A DNA stretch of 64,000 nt from Proteiniclasticum aestuarii (GTDB taxonomy: Bacteria > Bacillota > Clostridia > Clostridiales > Clostridiaceae), in assembly GCF_017368455.1 (NCBI RefSeq), contig NZ_JAFNJU010000003.1:223607-287606 (forward strand), given 5' to 3'. Of this stretch, positions 1-8,815 are shown piece after piece (position 1 is the stretch's first letter; the number at the start of each line of letters is the position of its first letter). The notes under the pieces were generated by a model that was not told the DNA's origin, did not search any database, and saw nothing but the letters and a program-made list of their open reading frames with translations. Position numbers and translations under genes: made by a program.

Positions 1-1
1 C

Positions 2-445
2 ATTGAAGAAAGACTGCCTAATCCATTCATTCCCGATACCCCACAGAGAATCGCAACGGATACAAGCCAGAAAGTGGCCATCAGGTTTGGTGAAACCATC
101 AAGTCCTACATGAAGAGAGAGGATCTGGATGCCTCTTCACTGACATATATTCCTCTGGCACTGGCCGGATGGCTGAGATATCTTCTGGGTGTGGATGACA
201 ACCTTGAAAAATTCGAGTTATCCAGCGATCCGATGCTTTCAGAGCTTCAGAGCAAGCTGGAAGGCATCAAGGTTGGAGATGTCTCCTCCTACACAGGTCA
301 GCTGAAGGATGTGCTGTCCAATGAGATTCTGTTCGGACTGGACCTTGAAAAAGCAGGTCTGGCAGACAAGGTGGAAGGCATGTTCCTGGAACTCATTGCA
401 GGCAAGAATGCAGTAAGAGACACACTGAAGAAGTACTTAGCTTAA
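2..445 (+). CDS. Mannitol dehydrogenase family protein, C-terminal part (partial)
   Basis: The reading frame is open from the left window edge, so the start lies outside. The 147 visible residues match the C-terminal domain of the polyol-specific long-chain dehydrogenase family (mannitol dehydrogenase, fructuronate reductase): the stretch NPFIPDTPQRIATDTSQK followed by IRFGETIKSY is the family's conserved block. These enzymes reduce or oxidise sugar acids or polyols with NAD(P). The substrate cannot be decided from this domain alone; fructuronate or tagaturonate reduction is as likely as mannitol oxidation. A GTG at 74 is an internal codon and not the start. A strong terminator follows. Confidence 0.8.
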   Translation: MEERLPNPFIPDTPQRIATDTSQKVAIRFGETIKSYMKREDLDASSLTYIPLALAGWLRYLLGVDDNLEKFELSSDPMLSELQSKLEGIKVGDVSSYTGQLKDVLSNEILFGLDLEKAGLADKVEGMFLELIAGKNAVRDTLKKYLA

Positions 446-460
446 TAAGATCCAACTTTG

Positions 461-484
461 AAACGGCCTTCGGGCCGTTTCTTT
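461..484 (+). terminator. Rho-independent terminator
   Basis: Arms 461-468 (AAACGGCC) and 473-480 (GGCCGTTT) close a TTCG tetraloop, followed by a short T-rich tail. It ends the mannitol-dehydrogenase-family gene 16 bases after its stop. Confidence 0.85.
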
Positions 485-560
485 ATATCCGGAAAATGTG
501 CAGAGAGCTTCAGCATCAAGGATGTTTCGGGTTGCATTTTTACTGTTTTTGTGTGAAATG

Positions 561-605
561 CATGGTCCGGACCTGTGAAATCCTTTATAATGGTCCTGTA
601 TACAG
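561..605 (+). promoter_or_regulatory. Promoter of the GntR regulator with two candidate operators
   Basis: A perfect -10 TATAAT lies at 586-591. The -35 region is poor and is instead occupied by a perfect palindrome GGTCCGGACC (564-573), which resembles the TGGTC-n-GACCA half-sites bound by FadR-type GntR proteins. A second palindrome CTGTATACAG (596-605) sits at the expected transcription start. Both positions suit autoregulation by the product of the gene that follows; this is inference. Confidence 0.5.
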
Positions 606-647
606 TGTGCAGAAGAAAAACAGAAGGAATAAAAGGAGTGTCGATAA

Positions 648-1391
648 GTGGATGAATACATGAAGGAAGTCATAAAGCTGGCGGATCTGAGCCAGAACAA
701 ACCGCTGAATGAAATCGTGTTTGAGGGACTTAGAATCGCCATCATCAAAGGAATCATTCCCGTGGGTGAGAGAATCAACGAGTCGGTCTATGCTGAGAAG
801 ATGAATATCAGCAGAACCCCTGTAAGAGAAGCCCTCCGAAGGATCCAGGAAGAAGGACTGGTGGAGTATGTTCCGCACTATGGCGTAGTGGTGAAGAAGA
901 TCACCATTGAAGATGCGGTTGAAATCTATCAGATCCGAAAGGCGCTGGATATTCTGGCTACCCAGAATGCCATGAAGATCATGACCGAGGAGCAGTTTGA
1001 TGAGATGAAAGCGCTGCTGGAAAAAACCGATGAGGCGGATACCAGAGGAGATTATAAAGAAGTCATTGAGCTTTCCAGACAGTTCAACGACATGATCTAC
1101 GAGTTTTGCAGAATGCCGAGACTGGATGTCATCGTGAAGAAACTGAGACAGTATCTCATGCGCTTTCGAGACATCTCTCTTACGGAAAACGACCGTAGAC
1201 GAAAAGCGCTGGATGAGCACTGGCTCCTGTATCAGAATATGAGACAGAAGAACTATGAACAGGTGGCCATCATCACCTCGGAGCATCTGGATTACTCAGA
1301 GAAGTTCATCCTCAAAGAAATGAGAAGAATTGAAGAGGAAGCGGATGATCAGGCCAGGGAAAAGGATAGAAGTAATGGAAGAAAAAAATAG
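648..1391 (+). CDS. GntR/FadR-family (FCD) transcriptional regulator
   Basis: A 247-residue regulator: winged helix at about residues 20-87 (with SRTPVREALRRIQEEGLVE, the recognition-helix signature) and an all-helical FCD ligand-binding domain at about 90-235. FCD domains usually bind a metal through Asp and three His; here two His are present (ALDEH, TSEHL) but the first is Asn (RQFNDM). GTG at 648 is chosen over the ATG at 660 because AAAGGAG lies 9 bases before it. Its stop overlaps citG, so the two are co-transcribed. By analogy with CitO of Enterococcus, a GntR protein that controls citrate genes, it probably senses citrate or a related acid and controls the cit/oad operons. Confidence 0.85.
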   Translation: MDEYMKEVIKLADLSQNKPLNEIVFEGLRIAIIKGIIPVGERINESVYAEKMNISRTPVREALRRIQEEGLVEYVPHYGVVVKKITIEDAVEIYQIRKALDILATQNAMKIMTEEQFDEMKALLEKTDEADTRGDYKEVIELSRQFNDMIYEFCRMPRLDVIVKKLRQYLMRFRDISLTENDRRRKALDEHWLLYQNMRQKNYEQVAIITSEHLDYSEKFILKEMRRIEEEADDQAREKDRSNGRKK

Positions 1392-2277
1392 AGCACATCA
1401 TTGGGCGGAGGAAGCGGCAAAGCTTGCAGAGGAATCCATTCTCACGGAAGCGGTTCTGACACCCAAACCAGGGCTTGTGGATGCGAAGGACAGCGGTTCC
1501 CACAAGGATATGGATATTTTCACCTTTCTTCGCAGTGCTGTAAGCCTTCGAGAAGGATTCAAAGAGATGTTTCTCTCCGGATATCATGGGGGTGCGGATC
1601 TCAAGGAGCTTCTCAAAAGCCTGCGACCAAAGGGGATGGATATTGAAGCCCGGATGTTTGAAGCGACGAAGGACATCAACACCCACAAAGGAATCATCTT
1701 TTCCATGGGACTTCTTCTGGCTGCCCTGGGAAACCATATGAGTAGATCCGATTATCAGAAAAATCAGCTCCCGACATTCACTGAAAAGGACACGGAAGAA
1801 GTGTTTCAGATCATCCGGTCCATGACGAAAGGCATCATTCAGAGCGATTTTAAGAATCTTAATGAGAAAACCCTGCTGACTCATGGAGAAAGACTCTACA
1901 AAGAATATGGTTTTACAGGCATCCGAGGAGAAGCGGAAAAAGGATATCCTGTATTAAGAGAAAAAGTGCTTCCTGTTTTACGGGAAGGTGGATACAAGGA
2001 ACAGTCCTATGACAGCAGGCTACTGGACATGCTGATGATCCTCATGAGTGAAGTGGAAGACTCGAACATCGTGAGCCGAGGTGGCATGGAGTCACTGCAG
2101 TACGTAAGAAGAAGTGCAGATAGATTCATGAAGGATGGCGGGATGAGAAATCCCACCGCATTGGAGAAGCTTCATGAAATGAATCAGGACTTCGTGAAGA
2201 GAAATCTTTCTCCAGGCGGATCGGCAGATCTTCTTTCTCTGGCTGTTTTTCTGGGGAAAATGGAAAATATCTTATGA
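1375..2277 (+). CDS. citG: Triphosphoribosyl-dephospho-CoA synthase CitG
   Basis: CitG makes 2'-(5''-triphosphoribosyl)-3'-dephospho-CoA from ATP and dephospho-CoA, the precursor of the prosthetic group carried by the citrate lyase acyl-carrier subunit. The 300-residue protein has the family motifs TPKPGLVD (about residue 29) and NTHKGIIF (about residue 105), and the Asn/Gly-rich C-terminal NLSPGGSADLL. The start at 1375 has AAAGGA just upstream and gives the usual family length; an in-frame ATG at 1330 would only add residues inside the regulator gene. It overlaps the GntR gene by 17 bases, so the regulator and a maturation enzyme are one unit. No second citG is visible, so it presumably serves both lyases in this window. 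Confidence 0.93.
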   Translation: MEEKNRAHHWAEEAAKLAEESILTEAVLTPKPGLVDAKDSGSHKDMDIFTFLRSAVSLREGFKEMFLSGYHGGADLKELLKSLRPKGMDIEARMFEATKDINTHKGIIFSMGLLLAALGNHMSRSDYQKNQLPTFTEKDTEEVFQIIRSMTKGIIQSDFKNLNEKTLLTHGERLYKEYGFTGIRGEAEKGYPVLREKVLPVLREGGYKEQSYDSRLLDMLMILMSEVEDSNIVSRGGMESLQYVRRSADRFMKDGGMRNPTALEKLHEMNQDFVKRNLSPGGSADLLSLAVFLGKMENIL

Positions 2278-2315
2278 ATAGCTAGTAAATAGAATAGATT
2301 AGTTACAGGCATATG

Positions 2316-2349
2316 AAAAACCCTCTCGCTTAGAAACGAGAGGGTTTTT
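2316..2349. terminator. Bidirectional terminator between citG and oadB
   Basis: Perfect 13-bp arms (2316-2328 AAAAACCCTCTCG and 2337-2349) flank an 8-base loop. The A-run on one side and T-run on the other let it work for citG on plus and for oadB on minus. Confidence 0.9.
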
Positions 2350-2375
2350 GAATATATAAACTGATATCGGAATTG

Positions 2376-3488
2376 TTAACCGAAGAAGTTCAGGAGAACG
2401 CCGGCTGCTATGGCAGAACCGATGACTCCGGCTACGTTGGGTCCCATGGCATGCATGAGCAGGAAATTGGAAGGGTCTTCTTCCTGTCCAACCTTCTGAA
2501 CCACTCTTGCGGCCATTGGCACTGCAGATACACCTGCTGCACCGATCATCGGATTGATCTGACCCTTGGTGAGCTTACTCATGAGCTTACCGAAGAGTAC
2601 GCCTGAAGCGGTTCCGATGGAGAAGGCTACAAGTCCCAGTGCGATGATGCCCAGGGTCTTGGGGTTGAGTAGTGTTTCTGCATCCGCCTTGGCGCCTACT
2701 GTCAGTCCGATGAGGATGGTTACAGTGTACATCATGGCGTTCTTGCCCACTTCAACCAGATTCGGTACAACGCCCACTTCCTTGATCAGGTTACCGAACA
2801 TTAGCATACCCACAAGAGGAGCTGCACTTGGAACCAGAAGAATCACGACGATGGTCACGATGATGGGGAAGAGAATCTTCTCCAGTCTGGAAACAGGTCT
2901 CAGCTGCTTCATCTTGATCTGTCTTTCTTCCTTGGTGGTGAGCATTCGGATGATCGGTGGCTGAATCACTGGCACAAGAGCCATGTAGGAGTAAGCCGCC
3001 AGAGCGATGGGTCCTAGAAGATGATCCGCCAGCTGGCTGGTCAGATAGATGGCTGTAGGGCCGTCTGCTCCACCGATGATTCCTATGGATGCTGCTTCAA
3101 GGGCAGTATATCCAAGAAGGATGGCACCGAGGAATGCGAAGAAGATACCCATCTGAGCAGCTGCACCCAGGAGCATGCTCTTGGGATTGGCGATGAGGGG
3201 ACCGAAGTCTGTGGAGGCTCCGACACCCAGGAAGATCAGAGAAGGATAGATACCGTACTCGATCCCCATGTAGAGCAGTCTCAGAAGACCGCCCTCTTCC
3301 ATCAGTCCGTTGCCTGGCAGATTCACCAGAAGCATACCGAAGGCGATGGGGATGAGCAGGTAAGGTTCGTATTTCTTATAAATGCCGAGATAGAGGAAAA
3401 ACAGAGATATGCCGATCATGAGAAGGGCCTGTCCGTTCAGCTGCATGATTCCGCTGCTGGCAAAAAATTCGCTTAGTATTTCTAACAT
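2376..3488 (-). CDS. oadB: Oxaloacetate decarboxylase beta subunit (Na+ pump)
   Basis: This 370-residue integral membrane protein decarboxylates the carboxybiotin delivered by the alpha and biotin subunits and exports Na+ in the process. Many hydrophobic segments are visible, with the family's conserved GIIGGADGPTAIYLTSQ, which contains the Asp essential in the Klebsiella enzyme. The C-terminal block PMIGAAGVSAVPMAARVVQ and GPNVAGVIGS are also typical. It is the last gene of the oadA-oadG-biotin carrier-oadB operon on the minus strand, ending at a strong terminator. The same family serves methylmalonyl- and glutaconyl-CoA decarboxylases; the adjoining oadA and cit genes favour oxaloacetate. 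Confidence 0.93.
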   Translation of the reverse strand: MLEILSEFFASSGIMQLNGQALLMIGISLFFLYLGIYKKYEPYLLIPIAFGMLLVNLPGNGLMEEGGLLRLLYMGIEYGIYPSLIFLGVGASTDFGPLIANPKSMLLGAAAQMGIFFAFLGAILLGYTALEAASIGIIGGADGPTAIYLTSQLADHLLGPIALAAYSYMALVPVIQPPIIRMLTTKEERQIKMKQLRPVSRLEKILFPIIVTIVVILLVPSAAPLVGMLMFGNLIKEVGVVPNLVEVGKNAMMYTVTILIGLTVGAKADAETLLNPKTLGIIALGLVAFSIGTASGVLFGKLMSKLTKGQINPMIGAAGVSAVPMAARVVQKVGQEEDPSNFLLMHAMGPNVAGVIGSAIAAGVLLNFFG

Positions 3489-3497
3489 TTATGCCAC

Positions 3498-3848
3498 CTA
3501 CTTCGTTGCGATGGTCATAAGAAGAGCGCCACTATCCACGACCTGTCCGTCTTTTGCCTGAACAGTGGATACGGTTCCGTCAAATGGGGACACGATTTCA
3601 TTTTCAAGCTTCATGGCTTCCAGAATCGCCAGAACCTGACCCTTCTTTACGGCCTGTCCTGGAGCAACCTTGACGGACATGATGGTTCCCTGGATTGGTG
3701 CCTCGATCTTTTCATCTGATGACTGTGGTGATGCAGCAGCTGGTGCAGCTGGTGCGCTCACGGGAGCTGAAGCGGTCTCATTGGCTCCTGCTTCCTCTAC
3801 TTCTACCATATATACTTTTCCGTTAACGGTGATCTTGTATGTTTTCAT
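3498..3848 (-). CDS. Biotin carboxyl carrier protein of the decarboxylase
   Basis: A 116-residue carrier. Residues 1-20 form a short beta-rich start, 25-45 an Ala/Pro/Ser-rich flexible linker, and 48-115 a biotinyl domain with EAMKLENE; Lys80 is the expected biotinylation site. It carries CO2 from the carboxyltransferase (OadA) to the membrane decarboxylase (OadB). In Klebsiella OAD this domain is fused to the alpha subunit; here it is a separate gene, as in methylmalonyl-CoA decarboxylase (MmdC) and some Clostridia. It lies between oadG and oadB with 9- to 12-base gaps. Confidence 0.92.
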   Translation of the reverse strand: MKTYKITVNGKVYMVEVEEAGANETASAPVSAPAAPAAASPQSSDEKIEAPIQGTIMSVKVAPGQAVKKGQVLAILEAMKLENEIVSPFDGTVSTVQAKDGQVVDSGALLMTIATK

Positions 3849-3860
3849 TTATTTATCTCC

Positions 3861-4151
3861 TTACCCTATTCTCTTTATGGATTTTACTTTGACATTACCC
3901 TGATACTCTTCTTTGGCCAGTGCAGATGCTGTGAGCATCGCAACCATTCTGTCTTCTTCATCGTTATCCTGATGTGCAGGAGCCGCCACTGGTGCCGCTG
4001 TCACTGCTTTGTTCTTTCCATTCAGATCCTGTGGCAGGAACTTGAAAGAATAAATGATCATCTGCAGGAGTACAAGGATGAGGAAAACCACGAGCATGGC
4101 GAAGATGGACATGGTGATGCCATCTGAAAACTGGAAATTATTGATATCCAT
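3861..4151 (-). CDS. oadG: Oxaloacetate decarboxylase gamma subunit
   Basis: A 96-residue protein with one N-terminal membrane helix (about residues 13-36, MSIFAMLVVFLILVLLQMII) and a polar, Ala-rich cytoplasmic tail, as in OadG, which assembles the alpha and beta subunits of the Na+-pumping decarboxylase. The position between oadA and the biotin carrier supports the call, since the sequence itself is short and poorly conserved. Confidence 0.85.
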   Translation of the reverse strand: MDINNFQFSDGITMSIFAMLVVFLILVLLQMIIYSFKFLPQDLNGKNKAVTAAPVAAPAHQDNDEEDRMVAMLTASALAKEEYQGNVKVKSIKRIG

Positions 4152-4161
4152 GTTGTTTTTC

Positions 4162-5583
4162 CTACCTTTCTATTATCATTTCGAATTCTACGACTTCGTT
4201 CTTGTTCTCTATCACCGGAGCGGCACTTTTTCCTTCAGGTGCCTCCGTCTTGGGCTTCAGGATGGCCTGCTGCGGATTCATGATGTAGGACAGGACTTCT
4301 TCGTCCTTGGCCTCGCGTCCGAGCTTCTCTTCCATTTCCTTCTTGGCTTCGTCATAGACCGGAGATAATTCGGAAACAGGTCTTGGAGGCTGAACGACTT
4401 CGTCTCCAAGGATCTTCTTCATGATCTCTTCATCTACGGGAGCAGGGGACTTTCCATAGCCGCCTCTCAGGTAGGTCTTGATTTCGTTGGGGATCATCTT
4501 GTAGCGTTCTCCGCTGATGACGTTCATGACCGCCTGGGTGCCCACCATCTGGGACAGTGGCGTTACTAGTGGCGGATAACCCATGTCTTTTCTCACTTCA
4601 GGGATTTCCTTCAGCACTTCTGTGAAGCGATGGAACATCTTTGCATCCTGAAGCTGACTCATGAGGTTCGAGAGCATTCCACCAGGTACTTCGTACTTGA
4701 GAATCTTCGGATTGACCACCAGGGCTCTTGCCTTGTACTGACCGCTGTCGATGTACTTCTGGGCAATCTTGTCTGCCAGTTCATAGGCATCATCCAGCGC
4801 CTGTGCATCATACTCCACTTCTCTGCCGATGTTCTTGGCCGTCTCGTAAATAGTTTCCGCAGCGATGTGGCTGGTTCCGCCGGAGAATGGAGAGATTACC
4901 GTATCCACGATATCCGCGCCGGCTTCCATGGCTCTCAGCATGACGAGGTGCGTGAGTCCTGCAGTGGTGTGACTGTGGACATTTATGGGAAGATCCGTTA
5001 CGGACTTCAGTGCCTTGACCAGGCTGTAGGCCGCATCAGGAACCAGAATTCCTGCCATGTCCTTGATGCAGATGGAATCTGCGCCCATGTCCGCCATCTT
5101 CTTCACGAGATTCACGAAGTATTCCTCTGTATGCACTGGGCTCACAGTGTAACTGATGGCACACTGGCAGTGGCCGCCGTGCTTCTTGATGAACTTCACG
5201 GAATTCTCGATGTTGTTCATATCATTCAAGGCATCGAAGACTCTTATGATGTCTATGCCGTTTTCGATGGCAAGTTTTATGAATCTTTCCAGGGTGTCGT
5301 TGTCATAGTGTCTGTAGCCCACCAGGTTCTGACCACGCAGAAGCATGGACAGCTTGGTGTTTTTGGCTGCTTTTCTGATTTCTCTCAGAATTTCCCAGGG
5401 GCTTTCGTTCAGGAATCTCAGAGCGGAATCAAAGGTGGCGCCGCCCCATACTTCAAGGGCATTGTAACCGACTTTGTCCAGAGCGGTGACAAGCTTTATG
5501 ATGTCTTCTTTCTCCATTCTTGTGGCAAGAAGACTCTGATTGCCATCTCGGACGGTCAGGTCATTGAGCAGGACTTTTGTCAT
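4162..5583 (-). CDS. oadA: Oxaloacetate decarboxylase alpha subunit (carboxyltransferase)
   Basis: This 473-residue protein moves the C4 carboxyl of oxaloacetate to biotin, giving pyruvate. The HMGL-like TIM barrel begins with LTVRDGNQSLLATRM (metal-binding Asp), includes ICIKDMAGIL and the HSHTTAGLT metal-binding histidines, and is followed by the conserved carboxylase domain (MLSNLMSQL, VTPLSQMVGTQA). The C-terminal biotin domain of the Klebsiella protein is absent; the protein stops after a short tail at about residue 473, and biotin is on the separate carrier. It is the first gene of the operon, with GGAGGAG before the start and a good promoter 110 bases upstream. Confidence 0.94.
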   Translation of the reverse strand: MTKVLLNDLTVRDGNQSLLATRMEKEDIIKLVTALDKVGYNALEVWGGATFDSALRFLNESPWEILREIRKAAKNTKLSMLLRGQNLVGYRHYDNDTLERFIKLAIENGIDIIRVFDALNDMNNIENSVKFIKKHGGHCQCAISYTVSPVHTEEYFVNLVKKMADMGADSICIKDMAGILVPDAAYSLVKALKSVTDLPINVHSHTTAGLTHLVMLRAMEAGADIVDTVISPFSGGTSHIAAETIYETAKNIGREVEYDAQALDDAYELADKIAQKYIDSGQYKARALVVNPKILKYEVPGGMLSNLMSQLQDAKMFHRFTEVLKEIPEVRKDMGYPPLVTPLSQMVGTQAVMNVISGERYKMIPNEIKTYLRGGYGKSPAPVDEEIMKKILGDEVVQPPRPVSELSPVYDEAKKEMEEKLGREAKDEEVLSYIMNPQQAILKPKTEAPEGKSAAPVIENKNEVVEFEMIIER

Positions 5584-5690
5584 ATTTTCTCCTCCTATTT
5601 ATTAGGATGTCTTTCAGTAAAGTACACGAAACGGATTTTCATCGGTCTTAATTTCATGCGGGAAAGACAGTCTAAATTTCAATCACTACT

Positions 5691-5719
5691 AGTATAAACG
5701 ATTACGAATCAGGGAACAA
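5691..5719 (-). promoter_or_regulatory. Promoter of the oad operon
   Basis: On the minus strand, -35 TTGTTC (5714-5719) and -10 TATACT (5691-5696) are separated by exactly 17 bases. The spacer contains the small inverted repeat GATT-CGT-AATC (5700-5710), a possible operator. Confidence 0.6.
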
Positions 5720-5774
5720 CCACACCATCATGAAAATACAGCGAAAGTACATGATTAAAATCCGGGATATGAAT

Positions 5775-5807
5775 AAAGTGCACGACTGTCTATGAGTCGT
5801 GCACTTT
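5775..5807 (-). terminator. Hairpin downstream of the 2HCT symporter gene
   Basis: Perfect 13-bp arms 5775-5787 and 5795-5807 (AAAGTGCACGACT and its complement) close a 7-base loop. The T-run is short, so it may be a weak terminator between the symporter and the oad promoter. Confidence 0.6.
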
Positions 5808-5856
5808 TAAGGGAGCTACCTAATGATAGTATGATAGTTTCAATCTAAGGCTTCAG

Positions 5857-7161
5857 CTACATCATGAAGGAGAAGGCAAAGCTTCCCAGAATCAGGATGA
5901 TGGCTCCGCCAAGACGGCTGGACAGCTGTGCGTAGGCGATGAGGTCCATTCTGTCCGCAGCACCAAGGACCGCCAGGTCTCCAGATCCACCTCTGTTGGC
6001 CATACAAAGACCAGCTGTGATGGCAGCGTCGATGGGATAGAATCCCACAAGGTATCCGACCAGTGCGGATCCGATGATGGCACCGACAACGATGAACAGT
6101 GCAATGATTGCATTCTGTGGCGTAAGGGCTGCAACGAATTCTCCAAGGTCCATATCTGCACCTACACCAACCATGATGAGGATGGTAAGGTTTGTTGTTG
6201 TGAAGGACTGAAGCTTCTTGGCACCCATTCTGATGCTCTTAGGCACAACACCGGTAGCTGCAAGAACCACTACAAAAAGAATCATGTAGGCAAGCTGATG
6301 GATGGGTGCTCCGAATATTTCTGGAAGGATGCTCTTTGACATCAGTCTACCGAAGGTGTACGCCGCAACGGTCAGGAAAAGACCAGCTCCGATATCCCCC
6401 ATGGTAACTTTGTAGTTCACATCATCAGATACATCAAAGGTGGAGTTTCTAAGAAGCGTCTTCTTGTCTCCAGTCCAGGATGGCTTCTTCTCCCCAAGGG
6501 AGTTCAGCAGAGCACCGGAGATGATGGCGAAGATATTGGCGATGGTCAGAATGACGATGGCGAAGGCATAGTAGGAATCACTGCTTCCGCCTGTCACATC
6601 CGCATAGATCTGTGACAGTGGGATTGCACCAGCTCCGTTACCACCACCCATGACTGGCAGCACATACTGCAGCATGATCATAGCAGGGTTCACACCAAAG
6701 ACCAGTCCTGCAAGGGAACCAAGGATTCCGGCACCTATAACACCACCAAGGATGGCAGGAACGTAGCCTGCAAAGCTCTTCAGCAGGATGTCTCTATCCA
6801 GAGATAGTACTGAACCTGTGATCAGAACGATGATGAAAAACGTAAGGAAGTTGGTATCGCTCATGAATACATCCATGGATTCCACATAGCTTTCAGGAAT
6901 CAGGTTCCACTGAACGAGGGCAGAAGTACCGAGGAAGGTAAGGACAAGTCCGCCTCCCACATATTTGTTCCAGATGGGAATTCTCTTTCCGATTTCATTG
7001 AGCGGGATGGCGATGGCAAGCATAAGGGCCATGATTCCGCCCATATCTGTGGAGAGAACCTCCAGATAAGTGGCAACGTAAATAATGAGTATGGCAGCTA
7101 AAGCAAACCACCATGGCATGGAAAAGAGCCTGAGGCCTTTTTTGTCGGTAGTAGTAGTCAT
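5857..7161 (-). CDS. 2-hydroxycarboxylate:Na+ symporter (2HCT family, CitS-like)
   Basis: The 434-residue membrane protein belongs to the 2HCT family, which imports citrate, malate or similar 2-hydroxy acids with Na+ (CitS, CitN) or in exchange (CitP, MleP). Both family GGxG reentrant-loop motifs are visible: MGGGNGAGAIPLSQIY in the first half and CMANRGGSGDLAVLGA in the second. About eleven hydrophobic helices can be traced. It lies 103 bases after citF with no terminator between them, so it is probably co-transcribed with citDEF on the minus strand. A Na+ symporter beside a Na+-pumping decarboxylase makes a closed Na+ cycle. Whether it imports citrate or citramalate is not decided by the sequence. 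Confidence 0.88.
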   Translation of the reverse strand: MTTTTDKKGLRLFSMPWWFALAAILIIYVATYLEVLSTDMGGIMALMLAIAIPLNEIGKRIPIWNKYVGGGLVLTFLGTSALVQWNLIPESYVESMDVFMSDTNFLTFFIIVLITGSVLSLDRDILLKSFAGYVPAILGGVIGAGILGSLAGLVFGVNPAMIMLQYVLPVMGGGNGAGAIPLSQIYADVTGGSSDSYYAFAIVILTIANIFAIISGALLNSLGEKKPSWTGDKKTLLRNSTFDVSDDVNYKVTMGDIGAGLFLTVAAYTFGRLMSKSILPEIFGAPIHQLAYMILFVVVLAATGVVPKSIRMGAKKLQSFTTTNLTILIMVGVGADMDLGEFVAALTPQNAIIALFIVVGAIIGSALVGYLVGFYPIDAAITAGLCMANRGGSGDLAVLGAADRMDLIAYAQLSSRLGGAIILILGSFAFSFMM

Positions 7162-7264
7162 TGATCATTCCTCCGATTATGTATTATTTAGTATGAATAT
7201 ATTATTTCAAGATGAACATCGCTCAAGATAGGATTAGACATTCATCATTGGAATCCAATTGATA

Positions 7265-8815
7265 TCATGTTATTTTCTTTGGTTTTCTGACCACATCGAT
7301 GAGCGTACCGTCACGATATTCAACCAGAGCCACCACTTCATCTTCAAACTGGATTTCTTCCGGTTTTCCCACCAGCTGATAGGCTTCATCGCGAAGCTTT
7401 TCAATTGTCATAAGCGGGAGGCCGGAGTCTTTCAGCGCTTCAAGAAGATCGGTTCTCGCTGGATTGACGGCTACGCCAACTTCAGTCACGACGATATCGA
7501 CGCTTTCCCCGGGAGTTGTCACAGTGATGACGGAATCTTTGATGGTGGGGATACGGCTTCTTACAAGAGGAGCCACGATGATGGAGCATTTGGATCCGGC
7601 AGCTGTATCCACATGACCACCAGGAGCACCTCTCACTACGCCATCCGAACCGGTCACGACATTGACGTTGAAGTCTGTGTCCACTTCCAGTGCACCCAGT
7701 ATGACGAAATCCAGTTTATTGACGAATGCGCCTTTGTTCATGGGATTGGCGTACTGGGATGTGGAAATTTCGAAATGTCTGGGATGGTTATGGACAGAAG
7801 CGATGGATGTGAGATCAAAATCCTGTGCATCCACGATGGTTCCTATGAGCCCCTCTTCCATAAGATCGATCATGGGCTTCGTGATTCCTCCTATGGCAAA
7901 GCCCATCCTGATGTCTTTCTCCACCATATAGGGTTTCAGAAATCTCGTCACAGCAAGAGAGGGTCCGCCGCCTCCGGTCTGGAAGGAGAATCCGTCTCTG
8001 AAATAAGGTGTGCTGACAAGAGCCTTGGTGGCATATTCCGCGATGAGCAGTTCTCGGGGATCTGTTGTGAAGCGAAGCAGTTCATTGGCGATTTTTCTGG
8101 GATTTCCTATTTCTGGCACTACAACCACATAATCCACATCCACCTGCTTTATGCTGGGAGGGAAATTCGGGAAAGGGACCAGTGTATCGGTTATGACAAC
8201 CACTTTATCCGCATACTCTGCATCCACCATGGAATAGGACAGAACACCGCAGTCGGATTTTCCGCCTTTACCTCTCGCATTTCCATAGAGATCCGATGTA
8301 GGTGCTCCGATGAAGGCAACATCAATATGGATGTCTCCGGTTTCAATAGCACGTACTCTTCCACCATGACATCTGATATAGGCGGGATTCTTCAGTTTTC
8401 CTTCTGAGATGGCTTCTCCGATCTCACCACGAACGCCACTGGAAGAGATGCCTGTGATGGTTCCATCTTCAATATATCTGACGATGGGAGCATGGGCGGT
8501 CCCCAGTGAACTGGCACAGACAGTGATGTCTCTTATGCCCATCTCATGGATGGCATCCATGACCATGTTTACGATGTAGTCTCCATCTCTGAAGTGATGA
8601 TGGAAGGAAACGGTCATTCCATCACGGAGCTCTGATTTTATGATGGCTTCCTTCAGATCCGAAACCACTTTACTCTCCTGAGGTCGTATAGAAGCTTTCA
8701 CTTTCGGTGCGGCTTTCCTGTACTCATACCCTTCTCGGTAATACTGGCCCTGAAAGACCTCTACATCATGGACAAGAAACTGGTCCGGGATGTCTCTTTT
8801 CACCTTGTTGATCAT
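7265..8815 (-). CDS. citF: Citrate lyase alpha subunit, copy 1 (CoA/ACP transferase)
   Basis: The 516-residue alpha subunit exchanges the acetyl group on the acyl-carrier subunit for the substrate acid, giving citryl-ACP (or its analogue) and acetate. Family blocks visible: SFHHHFRDGDYIVNMVM (about 69-85), GDIHIDVAFIGAP, GFSFQTGGGGPSLAV and NVVTGSDGVVRGAPGGH. It is clearly homologous to the alpha subunit at 12628-14166, but by eye only around half the residues agree, so this is not a recent duplication. It overlaps citE by the stop/start TAATG. It is third in citD-citE-citF, followed by the 2HCT symporter. Confidence 0.92.
   Translation of the reverse strand: MINKVKRDIPDQFLVHDVEVFQGQYYREGYEYRKAAPKVKASIRPQESKVVSDLKEAIIKSELRDGMTVSFHHHFRDGDYIVNMVMDAIHEMGIRDITVCASSLGTAHAPIVRYIEDGTITGISSSGVRGEIGEAISEGKLKNPAYIRCHGGRVRAIETGDIHIDVAFIGAPTSDLYGNARGKGGKSDCGVLSYSMVDAEYADKVVVITDTLVPFPNFPPSIKQVDVDYVVVVPEIGNPRKIANELLRFTTDPRELLIAEYATKALVSTPYFRDGFSFQTGGGGPSLAVTRFLKPYMVEKDIRMGFAIGGITKPMIDLMEEGLIGTIVDAQDFDLTSIASVHNHPRHFEISTSQYANPMNKGAFVNKLDFVILGALEVDTDFNVNVVTGSDGVVRGAPGGHVDTAAGSKCSIIVAPLVRSRIPTIKDSVITVTTPGESVDIVVTEVGVAVNPARTDLLEALKDSGLPLMTIEKLRDEAYQLVGKPEEIQFEDEVVALVEYRDGTLIDVVRKPKKIT

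Noticed and set aside
4630..5697. Plus-strand frame of 355 codons opposite oadA
   Set aside because: Antisense shadow of a strongly conserved gene, with no ribosome site.
7259..8407. Long plus-strand frame of 382 codons opposite citF copy 1
   Set aside because: Antisense shadow; its translation is His/Cys/Phe-rich and unlike any family, while the minus strand encodes a clear citF.
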